From Bacillus sp. T33-2 (lineage in GTDB: Bacteria; Bacillota; Bacilli; Bacillales; Cytobacillaceae), in assembly GCF_002860205.1 (NCBI RefSeq), contig NZ_PGVB01000002.1, positions 248,001 to 312,000 of the forward strand: a stretch of DNA of 64,000 bases, read 5' to 3'. Position 1 is the first letter of the stretch; every line of letters starts with the position of its first letter. Shown here one piece after another: positions 28,337 to 38,336 of this stretch. The position numbers and the translations under genes are program-made. A model generated the notes under the pieces. That model had not been told where the DNA came from. It saw nothing but the letters and a program-made list of their open reading frames with translations, and did no database searches.

Positions 28337-29477
28337 GGCCGCCCACATCCAGCACAGCTGTGAAAATATGTTTAAAAAAATCAAAAAACGACTTTTCCTT
28401 TTCTTTTACTTCTGGATGCCGGTAATAAATCGGCATGCTGCTCGTTTCCCGTCCGTCTATTAAAACGACAGCCTTTCCAACCACATCAGGTACATTAACC
28501 GTCTCCTTCCATTGCTTCTTAGGGTGTAAAAGCTTAAACTGGACCTCGACAAGGTCCTCCTCTTTTTTTGTGAGCGGGTAATCAAAGGAGTGTTCGAGGT
28601 AAACCTTCTTTTTGTAGAAAGGATGGTCTATACTCTTGATAGTTCCTTCAGGGAGGATTTCGACCATGTCATACTGCCGGAAGCCCATTTCAAACATTTG
28701 GATATGGTCGTTCCAATCATCAGGGCCATTAAGTGTTACCGCAATCAAATCGAGATCACCCTTTGTTGCCGTCGTAACGAGTGTACGTTTCGCCCTCTTC
28801 GTGTATCCGGTCTTCCCCCCGGTACAATACTGGTACAGTTCTGTCAGCAGCCGGTTCTTGTTTGTCCATTTCCTATCCCAGGCTTCCCCAGGGTTTGGGG
28901 CGCGGTGGACTTTTGTCCCGGAGATTTTTCTATACTGCTCATATTTCATTGCGTACCTTGTCAACAGCGCCATATCATAGGCTGTTGAATAATGGTTTTC
29001 ATGGTCATCAAGGCCATGCGGGTTTGCAAAATGGGTATTTCCCATGCCAATTTCCTTCGCTTTTTGGTTCATTAAGTAAACGAAACCCTCAAGGCTGCCT
29101 CCAACATGTTCGGCGATTGCCACTGCTGAATCATTTCCAGATCTTAACATCAAGCCATATACGAGGTTTTCCAGCTTGATTTTTTCCCCTGGTTTCAGGT
29201 AAATAGCGGATCCTTCAGTACGGACTGCTTTCTCGCTTACTCTTGTATGCTCATCCATTTTTCCTGATTCTATCGCAAGAACGGCAGTCATGATTTTTGT
29301 GATGCTGGCTATTCTTCTCACGTTGTGGGCATCTTTTTCGAAAAGGACCCGTCCTGAATCCTGCTCCATCAACACCGCACTTTTCGCGCTTACTGAAACA
29401 GAAGCTGCTGCGGCTTCGGGGAAATTGATTAATAGCAAGCTGACGAGCAAAAGATAAATCAACCATTTCTGTCTCAT
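28329..29477 (-). CDS. dacB: D-alanyl-D-alanine carboxypeptidase DacB (PBP5*)
   Basis: 382 residues. Signal peptide (1-25), penicillin-binding-protein motifs S-x-x-K (ASITKI), SGN (RSGNDSA) and KTG (GGKTGYT), then the S11 C-terminal beta domain and an amphipathic C-terminal tail. Trims spore-cortex peptides and limits cross-linking. Heads the dacB-spmA-spmB operon behind a SigE-like promoter. Confidence 0.94.
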   Translation of the reverse strand: MRQKWLIYLLLVSLLLINFPEAAAASVSVSAKSAVLMEQDSGRVLFEKDAHNVRRIASITKIMTAVLAIESGKMDEHTRVSEKAVRTEGSAIYLKPGEKIKLENLVYGLMLRSGNDSAVAIAEHVGGSLEGFVYLMNQKAKEIGMGNTHFANPHGLDDHENHYSTAYDMALLTRYAMKYEQYRKISGTKVHRAPNPGEAWDRKWTNKNRLLTELYQYCTGGKTGYTKRAKRTLVTTATKGDLDLIAVTLNGPDDWNDHIQMFEMGFRQYDMVEILPEGTIKSIDHPFYKKKVYLEHSFDYPLTKKEEDLVEVQFKLLHPKKQWKETVNVPDVVGKAVVLIDGRETSSMPIYYRHPEVKEKEKSFFDFFKHIFTAVLDVGGHG

Positions 29478-29511
29478 TTAAAAAACCTCGTCTCCTTTTG
29501 CGGTTTGTACA

Positions 29512-29539
29512 AGTTTATGACGGACAGGCATGATTATGA
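29512..29539 (-). promoter_or_regulatory. SigE promoter of dacB operon
   Basis: Minus strand -35 TCATAAT (29533-29539), 13-bp spacer, -10 CATAAACT (29512-29519), 7 of 8 to the SigE -10. dacB is SigE-dependent in B. subtilis. Confidence 0.6.
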
Positions 29540-29542
29540 CAT

Positions 29543-29570
29543 TAAAAAAGGACAGCCTGCTGGCTGCCCT
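29543..29570 (-). terminator. Terminator after ypuI
   Basis: GGCAGCC-AGCA-GGCTGTCC hairpin followed by TTTTTTAA on the minus strand. Confidence 0.85.
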
Positions 29571-29581
29571 TAATATCACCT

Positions 29582-30070
29582 TTATTTTGACTGTAGCATT
29601 TTTGTCCGGTAATCTGTTTCATAGTATTCCAGTTCTTCTCTTATTCTCTGAAAATCACTTTCCAGGCCTAATAGAAGGCCCCTCACCGTTTCCGGTACCG
29701 GCTCCCGGAATTTGATCGCGTTTTTGCCCGTGTATGCAGAGCGGCTGTCTTCATACCAGGCATCGCTCTTCGGCGCAAAAAACTCATCAACGCACTGGTA
29801 GTAAATCCGGTAAAGCGTCTTTTCTGCAGCAGGCTTCGAGAAAGGCTCGCCCTGTAAGATGACTTTACAAGCATCAAGGCCCTCCTCACAATATACGTTC
29901 AATTTTCGCAAGTTTGATAAAATAACACGGTAATAATCAGCATTTCCTGATTGTTCGGCTTCCATTGAAGCCAGGGTTGTCCCATTCAGGAACTCTTCCA
30001 GTTTTATTACGGTATTTCCAAGAAAACCACTCACTTCTTCAATCTGCGTTTTTACTATCGTATTTCCCAT
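29582..30070 (-). CDS. ypuI: YpuI family protein (DUF3907)
   Basis: 162 residues, cytoplasmic, helical. The segment FFAPKSDAWYEDSRSAYTGKNAIKFR is diagnostic of YpuI. ATG 30070 has GGAGGTG upstream and matches the family N-terminus MGNTIV; an earlier frame start is not supported. Function unknown. In an operon with the 140-residue protein upstream. Confidence 0.88.
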   Translation of the reverse strand: MGNTIVKTQIEEVSGFLGNTVIKLEEFLNGTTLASMEAEQSGNADYYRVILSNLRKLNVYCEEGLDACKVILQGEPFSKPAAEKTLYRIYYQCVDEFFAPKSDAWYEDSRSAYTGKNAIKFREPVPETVRGLLLGLESDFQRIREELEYYETDYRTKMLQSK

Positions 30071-30089
30071 CGGATACACCTCCAAAAAG

Positions 30090-30512
30090 TTAGCTGGCTG
30101 GCTGGGCTATAAACTCTAACGGTGACCTAATCTCAATAGGTTTGCCCTCCGCTAAATACTTGAATAATCCACGCATTTTTTCAAAATCCAGGCCGTTAAA
30201 AGCCGCGGCGAACTCCCTCTCGGTATTAATATAAACCCTTTTTCGGTGCCGGTAGCCCGGATTCTTCAGCAAGCAGGCGAGGGCGACAAAATCCCTGAAA
30301 TACACTTCCCTTTCCCCGTCCTTAAAAATCGGGTCTGCTTCATATGGAGTAAAACTGCCAAGGTGCTCATCGAAATATCTGACATATAGGACATGAAGTG
30401 TTTTTTCAACTCCATCTTCAACAAAGGTGACTTCACTCCGGTTGAAAAAATCCTCGGACGTGTTCGATTGTGCTTTCTCCAGCTCGTAGCCCCTGCATTG
30501 TTTGATTTGCAT
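30090..30512 (-). CDS. Conserved-looking protein of unknown function
   Basis: 140 residues, no transmembrane or signal segment, mixed alpha/beta composition, with aromatic-rich strands (LHVLYVRYFDEHLGSFTPYE, REVYFRDFVALACLL). I do not recognise the family. Strong Shine-Dalgarno GGAGGAGG 7 nt before the ATG and 19 nt spacing to ypuI indicate a real co-transcribed gene. Confidence 0.75.
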   Translation of the reverse strand: MQIKQCRGYELEKAQSNTSEDFFNRSEVTFVEDGVEKTLHVLYVRYFDEHLGSFTPYEADPIFKDGEREVYFRDFVALACLLKNPGYRHRKRVYINTEREFAAAFNGLDFEKMRGLFKYLAEGKPIEIRSPLEFIAQPAS

Positions 30513-30561
30513 GCTTTAACCTCCTCCGTCACGATCGTTTACTCGTCCAATATAAGCATAT

Positions 30562-30600
30562 GTAAAAAGAAAATGCTTCACTACAATAGATGAAGCATTC
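30562..30600 (-). terminator. Terminator after scpB
   Basis: AATGCTTCA / TGAAGCATT stem with T-rich tail TTCTTTTT on the minus strand. Confidence 0.8.
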
Positions 30601-30651
30601 AGGTTAATTATTTTAATTTTATCATATTTCCAACAAAAATGACTTCAAAAA

Positions 30652-31239
30652 TTATAGATCCATCGTTTCCTGAAATTTTTCAAAAAATAAGTCCGCTTCG
30701 TCCTGCAGGGATTCTTCATCGATGTCTTCAGGAAGCGGAGGCAGTTCTTTAATGGATTTCAGGCCAAAGTAATCAAGAAATTCCTTGGTGGTTCCATATA
30801 AAAAGGCCCGGCCGGTACCCTCGGCCCTGCCAACCTCTTTTATCAATGCCCTTGAAGCAAGGGTCTGAAGTGGCCGCTCCGTCTTAACGCCGCGGATTTC
30901 CTCAATTTCAGCCCTTGTGATCGGCTGCTTGTAGGCAATGATGGCGAGCGTTTCCAGGGCCGCCTGGGAGAGGTTCCCTGCACCAGGCGACTCCACCAGC
31001 TTCTTCAAATAAGGAGCATGCTCTTTTTTTGTGGCCAGCTGGAATACCCCTGCAAGCTGGACGATTGTCAAGCCTCTTACACCGTCCCGCTCATACTCCC
31101 GCTGTAAATCTGTAACGATGTCCTGGGCTTCTGCTTCTTCGACCTCGAGAACATCGGCAATTTGTTTTAGCGAAAGGCCCTCGTCTCCTGCTGCAAACAG
31201 CAGGCTTTCGAGTATTCCTTTCCAATTGACAATTTCCAA
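30652..31239 (-). CDS. scpB: Segregation and condensation protein ScpB
   Basis: 195 residues, two winged-helix domains. Hallmarks [48 protein letters not shown] and [15 protein letters not shown]. Forms the Smc-ScpA-ScpB condensin complex that resolves chromosome origins. Starts 6 nt after scpA. Confidence 0.95.
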   Translation of the reverse strand: MEIVNWKGILESLLFAAGDEGLSLKQIADVLEVEEAEAQDIVTDLQREYERDGVRGLTIVQLAGVFQLATKKEHAPYLKKLVESPGAGNLSQAALETLAIIAYKQPITRAEIEEIRGVKTERPLQTLASRALIKEVGRAEGTGRAFLYGTTKEFLDYFGLKSIKELPPLPEDIDEESLQDEADLFFEKFQETMDL

Positions 31240-31245
31240 CCGTGT

Positions 31246-31992
31246 CTACTCCTTCCTGGCAAGTACAAATATTTCAGCAAAATTGTATTCTTGTTCAACA
31301 TTGATTTCGCGCCGCTTCATTAATTCCAGGACGGCAAGAAATGTCACGACAATATGTTCCCGGTCACCATATGGAAACAAGTCATAAAAACTTTGCCGTT
31401 CACCTGAACGTTTTAGTTGTTCAATAATTTCTTCCATTCTTTTTTCAATCGGTATTTCCTGCCTGGCAATCCTGGTTGACATTGGCTTTTGAAGTTTTTT
31501 CCGCCTTAAAAGCTTCTGGAATGCACCAAGCATGTCATACAGGGAGACATCAAGCTTTGAATTGTCCATGTTTGCCTGCTTTGCATACTCTGAGAGGTCG
31601 GCAGGGGGCTTTGTGTACATTAAACCCCGTTCCTGTTCAAGTTCCTTTAAATCAACAGCAGCTTCCTTGAATTTTTTATACTCAATCAATCTCTCGACCA
31701 GTTCGTTTCTTGGGTCCTCGTCCTCTTCCAAAGCGAATTCATCCTCAAGAACGTCTTCTTCGTGCATGGGAAGTAGCATTTTGCTCTTGATTGCAAGCAG
31801 TGTTGCCGCCATTACCAGATATTCACTGGCAACATCCAGCTGGAGCTCCTTCATGGCGTGGATATATATCAAGTATTGCTCGGTTATTTCTGCCACTGGA
31901 ATATCATAAATATCGATTTCGAGGCGGTTGATTAGATGAAGCAGCAAATCAAGCGGGCCTTCAAACGCTTCAATTTTTACATTATATTGCAT
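31246..31992 (-). CDS. scpA: Segregation and condensation protein ScpA (kleisin)
   Basis: 248 residues. N-terminal kleisin region [32 protein letters not shown], acidic middle and the C-terminal winged helix ([27 protein letters not shown]) that binds the Smc head. Probably transcribed with scpB from a promoter near 32052-32080. Confidence 0.95.
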   Translation of the reverse strand: MQYNVKIEAFEGPLDLLLHLINRLEIDIYDIPVAEITEQYLIYIHAMKELQLDVASEYLVMAATLLAIKSKMLLPMHEEDVLEDEFALEEDEDPRNELVERLIEYKKFKEAAVDLKELEQERGLMYTKPPADLSEYAKQANMDNSKLDVSLYDMLGAFQKLLRRKKLQKPMSTRIARQEIPIEKRMEEIIEQLKRSGERQSFYDLFPYGDREHIVVTFLAVLELMKRREINVEQEYNFAEIFVLARKE

Positions 31993-32051
31993 AATTCCCC
32001 ACCAAAATATAAGTTTACCTAAGGTACCTTAAGTATAGAGTATTCCATAAT

Positions 32052-32080
32052 GTTATCCAATAGAAAAATACGGCTGTCAA
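32052..32080 (-). promoter_or_regulatory. Candidate SigA promoter of scpAB
   Basis: Minus strand TTGACA (32075-32080), 17-bp spacer, GATAAC (32052-32057). A palindrome TTAAGGTACCTTAG lies between it and scpA. Confidence 0.45.
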
Positions 32081-32312
32081 ACGGACGGGAATGCAGAATC
32101 TATATATTTTTATCACGCCATATGCCCTGAATCACGTTTCACTGAGGGAAATAATGATGAAGCTGGTTTCGGAGTTTGTTTTGTGGATTTGCCAGAGGAT
32201 ATGCTAAGCTATATTTACCTTCACTAGGGACAAAGCAACATATCTGCCTTTCCCATCGACCGGCAATATGTTATCTCAAGCTATATCTACATTTCCTGAG
32301 GAGGAAACCAAC
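32081..32312. other. Divergent scpA-ypuF spacer
   Basis: No gene. It holds a direct repeat AAGCTATATTTACCT (32206-32220) / AAGCTATATCTACAT (32278-32292), 72 bp apart, the second copy just before the ypuF Shine-Dalgarno. Confidence 0.5.
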
Positions 32313-32829
32313 ATGTATCCAGAAGCTTATATTGAATATCTCGCGCATTTTCATGGTGACCGTGATTATTTTGAATGCCACGAAATCCTCGAAGAATACT
32401 GGAAGGAAGCCGATCCGGGAAATAAAGAATCCATTTGGGTTGCACTCATTTTACTGGCTGTTTCATGCTACCACCACCGCAGGAATAACTTCAGCGGCGC
32501 ATCCAGGACACTTAAAAAAGCATATTCCATTTTCAAGAAACAAGAACTTGGCTGCGAAAGGCTCGGCCTTGACTATAACCGGCTCCATGAACAGGTTGAT
32601 TCCCTCCTGGAAAAGATCAGGCTCAGGCAGTCCTATACCAGCGTAAATTTGCCGATTGCCGACCAAACCCTTGTTGCCCTTTGTAAAAACAAGTGTGAAA
32701 CTAAAGGGTTTCAATGGCTCAAAGAAAGCAACATGGCTGACCCTGAGCTTATCAATCGCCATGCCGTAAGGGACCGGAGCAATGTAATAAGCGCACGGCT
32801 GCAGGCCCTTGAAGAAAGAAACAATGAAT

Positions 32830-32831
<2 letters not shown>
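32313..32831 (+). CDS. ypuF: YpuF, DUF309 family
   Basis: 172 residues from ATG 32313 (GAGGAGG eight bases upstream; the frame opens earlier without support). DUF309 motif FECHEILEEYWKEADPGNKE and the CYHHRRNN histidine cluster suggest a metal site. Function unknown. Downstream of a divergent scpA, as in B. subtilis. Confidence 0.85.
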
Positions 32832-33228
<397 letters not shown>

Positions 33229-33400
33229 TCATTAAAAAGACTACTAATTCAATAATAGGTGACAAGACCATTTTTTCCAGTACAGAATAAAAATAAACCT
33301 TTTTACAATGTATGCTAAACGGAAAGGTTGGTTCATCATGAACTGTTAATTGATTTAATGATACATAATTCGATTGATATCTTCAATTATTTTTCGTGGC

Positions 33401-33496
33401 TCACCGGCCGGGATTGAGGAAAAACCAGTAGTACAGGCCCCAGGCAGTTGCCATCAGCAGGATGAAAATAAATAAAAGCCAATTATTTTTTTTCAA
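33401..33496 (-). CDS. Candidate 31-residue membrane peptide
   Basis: TTG start preceded at about 10 nt by GGGAGG. The product is LKKNNWLLFIFILLMATAWG followed by LYYWFFLNPGR: two lysines, one transmembrane helix rich in aromatic residues, and a short tail. The only gene-like signal in the ribT-lysA gap (33220-33573). No homologue recognised; could be a chance frame. Confidence 0.4.
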   Translation of the reverse strand: MKKNNWLLFIFILLMATAWGLYYWFFLNPGR

Positions 33497-33573
33497 TGTT
33501 CACCAGCCTCCCAATCGATAATTCTACAACAAGCAGTGAAATTAATCCAATTTGGCCGCGAATCTTGCCTTCT

Positions 33574-33602
33574 CTAAAAAAACAAGCTGCCCAGGGGCAG
33601 CT
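33574..33602 (-). terminator. Terminator after lysA
   Basis: AGCTGCC / GGCAGCT stem with TTTTTTT on the minus strand. Confidence 0.85.
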
Positions 33603-34921
33603 CAATTTTTTACTTTCTCTTTCAGTGGCAGGTCAAGCCTCAGCATGTCTTCAAAGGTCTCGCGCCTTACCACAAGCCTTGCTTCACCGTTTTCTACAAA
33701 CACGACCGCCGGCCTTGGGAGACGGTTATAGTTATTTGCCATTGAATACCCGTACGCACCTGTGCAAAAAACAGCGAGAATATCGCTGCTTCCTGACTTT
33801 GGAAGCGGCAGGTCCCAGATAAGCATATCACCGGATTCGCAGCACTTTCCTGCAATCGACACAATTTCGTCTGGCTTTTCAAGTGCTTTATTTGCCAGCA
33901 CTGCTTCATATTTGGCCTGATAAAGTGCCGGGCGGATGTTGTCACTCATGCCCCCGTCAACGGCAACGTATTGGCGGACATTTGGAACATCCTTGCGTGA
34001 GCCGATTCGGTAAAGTGTTGTGCCGGCATCGCCGACAAGAGACCTGCCTGGCTCAATCCAGATCTCGGGCATATCCATCCCGAAGCGTGCAGCGTGTTTT
34101 TTTACTTCCAGGATTATTTCCTCAACATATTGGAACGCTGGCAGGGGATCGTCTTCATTTGTGTAGCGGATTCCAAAACCGCCCCCCAGATTCAGCACTT
34201 TGGCCTTGAAACCTTTTTGCTCCTTCCATTGGTTGAGCTTTTCAAATATTTTTTTTGCAGCAAGCAAAAAACCGGTCGTTTCGAAAATTTGGGAACCGAT
34301 ATGGCAATGGAGGCCCAGCACTTCCAAATAACCACTTTTGGCTGCCAAATCAAGTGCCGTGTCTGCCTGTCCGTTTTGAAGGTCAAAGCCGAACTTCGAA
34401 TCTTCCTGTCCTGTTAAAATATAATCATGGGTGTGGGCTTCGATTCCCGGTGTGACCCTCAATAATACTTTTACGTGTACACGCTTCTGGGCACAAATTT
34501 CCTGCAGCATTTCGAGCTCGTGAAAATTATCGACAACGATGCAGCCTATGCGATGTGATATCGCCATCTCCAGCTCTTCCCTGCTTTTATTGTTTCCATG
34601 AAAATGGATCTTTTCAGCCGGAAAATCAGCGGCAAGTGCTGTATATAACTCTCCTCCTGAAACGACATCAAGGGAAAGGCCCTCCTCTTCTGCAAGCTGG
34701 ACCATTGCCACCGTGGAGAATGCTTTGCTCGCATATGCAACCTGGGCATTCACACCATGCTTTTCAAATGCCAATTTAAAGCTCCTGGCCCGTTCCCTGA
34801 TAAGTGCTGCGTCATAGACATACAATGGTGTGCCGAATTTCTCTGCCAGTTGAACAGTATCCACACCACCGATTTCCAGATGGCCATGTTTATTTACTTT
34901 TGTTGTTCCGTGAAATCGCAT
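33602..34921 (-). CDS. lysA: Diaminopimelate decarboxylase
   Basis: 439 residues; last step of lysine synthesis. PLP-dependent fold type III: PLP lysine in VAYASKAFS (about residue 65), glycine loop LNLGGGFGI, and the catalytic Cys region CESGDMLIWD. Also sets the supply of meso-DAP used in spore cortex. Located downstream of spoVAF with a terminator between, as in B. subtilis. Confidence 0.95.
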   Translation of the reverse strand: MRFHGTTKVNKHGHLEIGGVDTVQLAEKFGTPLYVYDAALIRERARSFKLAFEKHGVNAQVAYASKAFSTVAMVQLAEEEGLSLDVVSGGELYTALAADFPAEKIHFHGNNKSREELEMAISHRIGCIVVDNFHELEMLQEICAQKRVHVKVLLRVTPGIEAHTHDYILTGQEDSKFGFDLQNGQADTALDLAAKSGYLEVLGLHCHIGSQIFETTGFLLAAKKIFEKLNQWKEQKGFKAKVLNLGGGFGIRYTNEDDPLPAFQYVEEIILEVKKHAARFGMDMPEIWIEPGRSLVGDAGTTLYRIGSRKDVPNVRQYVAVDGGMSDNIRPALYQAKYEAVLANKALEKPDEIVSIAGKCCESGDMLIWDLPLPKSGSSDILAVFCTGAYGYSMANNYNRLPRPAVVFVENGEARLVVRRETFEDMLRLDLPLKEKVKN

Positions 34922-34956
34922 GCCTTTCCCCTCTCATTCCTTAAGTAAATACCTCA

Positions 34957-34993
34957 ATAAAAAAATAGACAGCATCTGCAGAAGAAACTGTCT
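34957..34993 (-). terminator. Terminator between spoVAF and lysA
   Basis: AGACAG / CTGTCT stem with additional internal pairing, then ATTTTTTTA on the minus strand. Confidence 0.7.
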
Positions 34994-35062
34994 TTTAGTG
35001 GCCACGCCTCATTAAATAAAATCTACTTTATCACATATTGCAAAAATCCGCAATTCAAGTTT

Positions 35063-36538
35063 CTAGGATTTTGCGGGCTGCTTGTACCGGTTCCGGGCGT
35101 GGACAATGCTTGGCCGAATCTTGGAACCCGGGACAGCGCGGCGGATGACGATTTGCAAGAAAGCTTTCGGCTGAAATGGCAGAAACGGCCATAGATAAGG
35201 AGTGTTTAAGGAACGAATGCCCGCTAATAATAAAATCCATAATGTAACTCCGATCAGAAATCCCGGCAAATGGAAGATAGCTGTAACTAAAAGTAAAAGC
35301 ATCCTGCCAATTTTGTTTGCAACGCTTAATTCATAGCTCGGCGTTGCATACGTGCCGATCGCTGCCACGGCCACATAAAGGATGACCTCCGGGAGGAAAA
35401 GCCCCACATCAATGGCAATCTGGCCGATTAATACTGCTGCAATCAGCCCCATGGAAGTAGATAGCGGTGTGGGGGTATGAATGGATGCCAGCCGTAAAAA
35501 CTCAATTCCTATATCTGCGAGAAACAGCTGGAGGATGACAGGTATATTCGTATCTTTGCTAGGACCTATAAAATCGAGGATATCCGGCTCAAGTGATGGA
35601 TCCTGGACATATAGATACCAAATAGGCAAAAGCACAAGGGATGCTATAACCCCAAGAAACCGGATCCATCTGACCATAGTTCCCACCGCTGGTGACTGCC
35701 TGTACTCCTCTGCATGCTGCAAATGATGAAAATACGTAGTAGGTGCGATAATAACGCTTGGTGAAGTATCTACATAAATAAGGACATGGCCTTCTAGCAA
35801 GTGTGTCGCGGCAACATCAGCCCGTTCTGTGTACCTGACAAGTGGATAAGGGTTGTATCCCTGTTTTAAAAGGAATTCTTCAATCGTTTTTTCCGCCATT
35901 GTGATTCCGTCAATATCTATCGCCTCAATTTCCTGTTTGATCAAGTCTATTAAACCAGGATCGGCTATGTCCTTGATATATGCAATGGCGACGTCTGTTT
36001 TCGACCTTTCCCCGACCTTCAAGGCTTCAAAACGAAGCCGCTCATCACGTATTCTTCTTCTTGTCAAGGAAGTGTTCACCAAAAGGCTTTCAACATGCCC
36101 ATCCCGCGAGCCCCGGATTACCTTCTCATTGTCCGGCTCTTCAGGTTGCCTGGCTGGATATTTGCGGATGTCCACTATCAGCGCGGTACTTTCTCCTTCA
36201 ATCACAACTGCCATCAGGCCCGAAAGAACCTGATCGACCATTTCATCTAAAGTCTCTGCCTTTTTTACTGACTGGTGCGTGATTCGGTTTTCAATTGTTT
36301 TTAGAAGCTGAATCGACAATTTTTCAGAATCATTTAATTTAATAAGTTCTTCAAGGATCTCAATGATGAACTCAGTATTGCAAAGCCCGTTCAAATAATA
36401 GAAATGAACTTCTTTTCTGAGGATTTTTAGTTTTCTCACCCCTAAATCGAAGCTCGTTCCAAGGCCAATCCTGTCTTTAAAATATTTTTCAACATCGGTC
36501 ACTGAAGTGGGAATCGGTGCCTTTTCTGTGTCCTTCAT
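35063..36538 (-). CDS. spoVAF: Stage V sporulation protein AF
   Basis: 491 residues; homologous to GerA-type A subunits, with a large N-terminal soluble domain ([26 protein letters not shown]... [16 protein letters not shown]) and about five membrane helices in the C-terminal part. A spore inner-membrane protein linked to dipicolinate movement during germination. ATG 36538 follows AAAGGAG and lies inside the end of spoVAEA (50-nt overlap). Confidence 0.92.
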   Translation of the reverse strand: MKDTEKAPIPTSVTDVEKYFKDRIGLGTSFDLGVRKLKILRKEVHFYYLNGLCNTEFIIEILEELIKLNDSEKLSIQLLKTIENRITHQSVKKAETLDEMVDQVLSGLMAVVIEGESTALIVDIRKYPARQPEEPDNEKVIRGSRDGHVESLLVNTSLTRRRIRDERLRFEALKVGERSKTDVAIAYIKDIADPGLIDLIKQEIEAIDIDGITMAEKTIEEFLLKQGYNPYPLVRYTERADVAATHLLEGHVLIYVDTSPSVIIAPTTYFHHLQHAEEYRQSPAVGTMVRWIRFLGVIASLVLLPIWYLYVQDPSLEPDILDFIGPSKDTNIPVILQLFLADIGIEFLRLASIHTPTPLSTSMGLIAAVLIGQIAIDVGLFLPEVILYVAVAAIGTYATPSYELSVANKIGRMLLLLVTAIFHLPGFLIGVTLWILLLAGIRSLNTPYLWPFLPFQPKAFLQIVIRRAVPGSKIRPSIVHARNRYKQPAKS

Positions 36539-37103
36539 GATAGTACCCGCTCCTTTCGAGAATGAGCTCCACTGCTTTTTTTGTGATTGGGGCCCCGTTT
36601 TCATAATGGTCCCGCCGATCCATTTTGCCAATATCCCCCACACCGACTATCAGCGGGACGTCAAGTTGGTCAAGGCAATAAACGGTGTCGCCGTTGATCC
36701 TTCCAAGCTCAAATTCAGGAACTCCATTTTTGTCAACACCATATGGAGTAAGCTGGCCATCACGGTCAATACAAACGTCCACCGTGCTCCATTCTGCTTT
36801 TCTTGTGTTTGAAGCTACGGCAATAACACCCAGCACATTTATGTCCCTGTGTCCGGCCACATACTTCAAAGCATGCTCACCGGCACCCTCTCCCACAAAT
36901 CCGCTATCGTCGAACATGACCAGTACCGGGTCATTGGCTGCTGTCTTTATCTGCTTTACCAGATCCGGGCCTGACAACACGGATGGGTTGCCATGGGACA
37001 TGGAGATGCATCTTCCGCCAATGTCCGAGGCAACCCGCTCGACAGCGCGAGTTGCATATTCATCCCCATCTGTAATAATGATGACATTCCTCGGGTTGGT
37101 CAT
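36489..37103 (-). CDS. spoVAEA: Stage V sporulation protein AEA
   Basis: 204 residues, soluble, starting [20 protein letters not shown] with the DUF1431-type fold ([30 protein letters not shown]). Start ATG 37103 with AAAGGAA. In B. subtilis it follows spoVAEB; here it directly follows spoVAB, so spoVAC, spoVAD and spoVAEB are absent from the operon. Confidence 0.92.
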   Translation of the reverse strand: MTNPRNVIIITDGDEYATRAVERVASDIGGRCISMSHGNPSVLSGPDLVKQIKTAANDPVLVMFDDSGFVGEGAGEHALKYVAGHRDINVLGVIAVASNTRKAEWSTVDVCIDRDGQLTPYGVDKNGVPEFELGRINGDTVYCLDQLDVPLIVGVGDIGKMDRRDHYENGAPITKKAVELILERSGYYHEGHRKGTDSHFSDRC

Positions 37104-37138
37104 AGCTGTTTCCTTTCATTTTAAAAGTGCAATAGTAC

Positions 37139-37561
37139 CTACCGGTTGACATAACAAATCCAATGGAACAATGAGCCAAAAACCTTGCCGAGCACAATTG
37201 CCATGAGCAAAATAACCATTCTGTCCTGTACCCCGACCCGCTTTGCAAGGATTGGGAGAACATTTAATACCTCAGTCAAGGCTGCAGCGAGCATACCGAC
37301 AAACACCCCCCCGGCCAGGCCGGCCGGGACTAACCACAATGAAGATGCATGAAGGACAGGATCCCTGATGCTGCCAGCGGTCCCACATAGTGCTCCCAGT
37401 ACGACAGAGCATTCATACCAGCGGATGAAGCAGTAGGTTTTCGACAGCTGTGTCAATCTTGGTATCAGTCCGAGTACGGTGAGGAAAGCGACGAAACCAG
37501 ACCCCACGGCGAGCCCCCCGGCCAGGCCGACAATGACAACAAACAACGTTTTAATGATCAT
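37139..37561 (-). CDS. spoVAB: Stage V sporulation protein AB
   Basis: 140 residues, four or so membrane helices; VGLAGGLAVGSGFVAFLTVLGLIPRL and AALTEVLNVLPILAKR match SpoVAB. Part of the spoVA operon for Ca-dipicolinate uptake into the forespore. Overlaps spoVAA by 11 nt. Confidence 0.92.
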   Translation of the reverse strand: MIIKTLFVVIVGLAGGLAVGSGFVAFLTVLGLIPRLTQLSKTYCFIRWYECSVVLGALCGTAGSIRDPVLHASSLWLVPAGLAGGVFVGMLAAALTEVLNVLPILAKRVGVQDRMVILLMAIVLGKVFGSLFHWICYVNR

Positions 37562-38171
37562 CCAGCTGTTTCACACTTTCTCTGTTTTCATGCATGATCA
37601 CATACTGGTCAAGCGATTGCTGGTAGTTGAACATTTCTACTTCCAACGGGCTTGGTTCCTCGTTAATTCTCTTTTTGAAGATATGGTTAAAAAAAAGGAT
37701 CATGCCCAGGCCCAGGCCGACGGAGTATGGAATTTGAAAAAGCAGCGGCTTTTTTTCGACCTCTCCTGTAATGATTGTATAGATGCGCTGCTGCACCGCC
37801 TGCATGCTTACATCTTCATGGAAATTCATGATTGCCAGTGCTGCCCCCAGGAACAGCAATATCCAGACAAGAATGAAAAAAGGCATCGCCGCTTCCCGTT
37901 TTTTGAAAATCACTTCGACGATCGTCTGCGGCGGCCCGACCGCCTGTACTTCATAACTGGGCTCAAGCCTGGCAATTAATTGAATAACCCGCATGACATC
38001 AATAATAATAATGTTTCCTTCAGTTGGTGAAACTTGGTGTATTGGGAGCATTCTTAATTGCTTGTAAATAGTCTCATTTGAGATGAATTGCGCAATGTCC
38101 TTTAAATAAATACTTTCACCCGGCTTAACATGGACTCGGTGACGCATTCGAATGTAAATCGTTTTTTCCAT
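37551..38171 (-). CDS. spoVAA: Stage V sporulation protein AA
   Basis: 206 residues from ATG 38171 (GGAAGTGAG upstream). A soluble N-terminal domain (IYIRMRHRVHVKPGESIYLKDIAQF...) and two C-terminal membrane helices (about 103-125 and 145-165). First gene of the operon; a SigG-type -10 lies about 38 nt upstream. Confidence 0.92.
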   Translation of the reverse strand: MEKTIYIRMRHRVHVKPGESIYLKDIAQFISNETIYKQLRMLPIHQVSPTEGNIIIIDVMRVIQLIARLEPSYEVQAVGPPQTIVEVIFKKREAAMPFFILVWILLFLGAALAIMNFHEDVSMQAVQQRIYTIITGEVEKKPLLFQIPYSVGLGLGMILFFNHIFKKRINEEPSPLEVEMFNYQQSLDQYVIMHENRESVKQLDDH

Positions 38172-38208
38172 CCGGCTCACTTCCAACACATTGTTTTCCT
38201 TGTATAAA

Positions 38209-38215
38209 TAGTATG
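38209..38215 (-). promoter_or_regulatory. SigG -10 of spoVA operon
   Basis: Minus strand CATACTA, an exact SigG/SigF -10, 37 nt before spoVAA. The -35 is weak (CATGAAA region). spoVA is SigG-dependent in B. subtilis. Confidence 0.6.
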
Positions 38216-38336
38216 GATTCGGAGTATTTTTTTCATGAAGCCCAAAAACTGGGTAATACAAATACAGGAGGAATTAGCGAGGCAAGCTTTGCACGGGGAT
38301 CATCATAAAACATGAAAATAAATAAACCACATGGAT

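Noticed and set aside
32176-32646. 156-codon plus-strand frame over ypuF
   Set aside because: Out of frame with ypuF, which carries the DUF309 motif and a strong ribosome-binding site.
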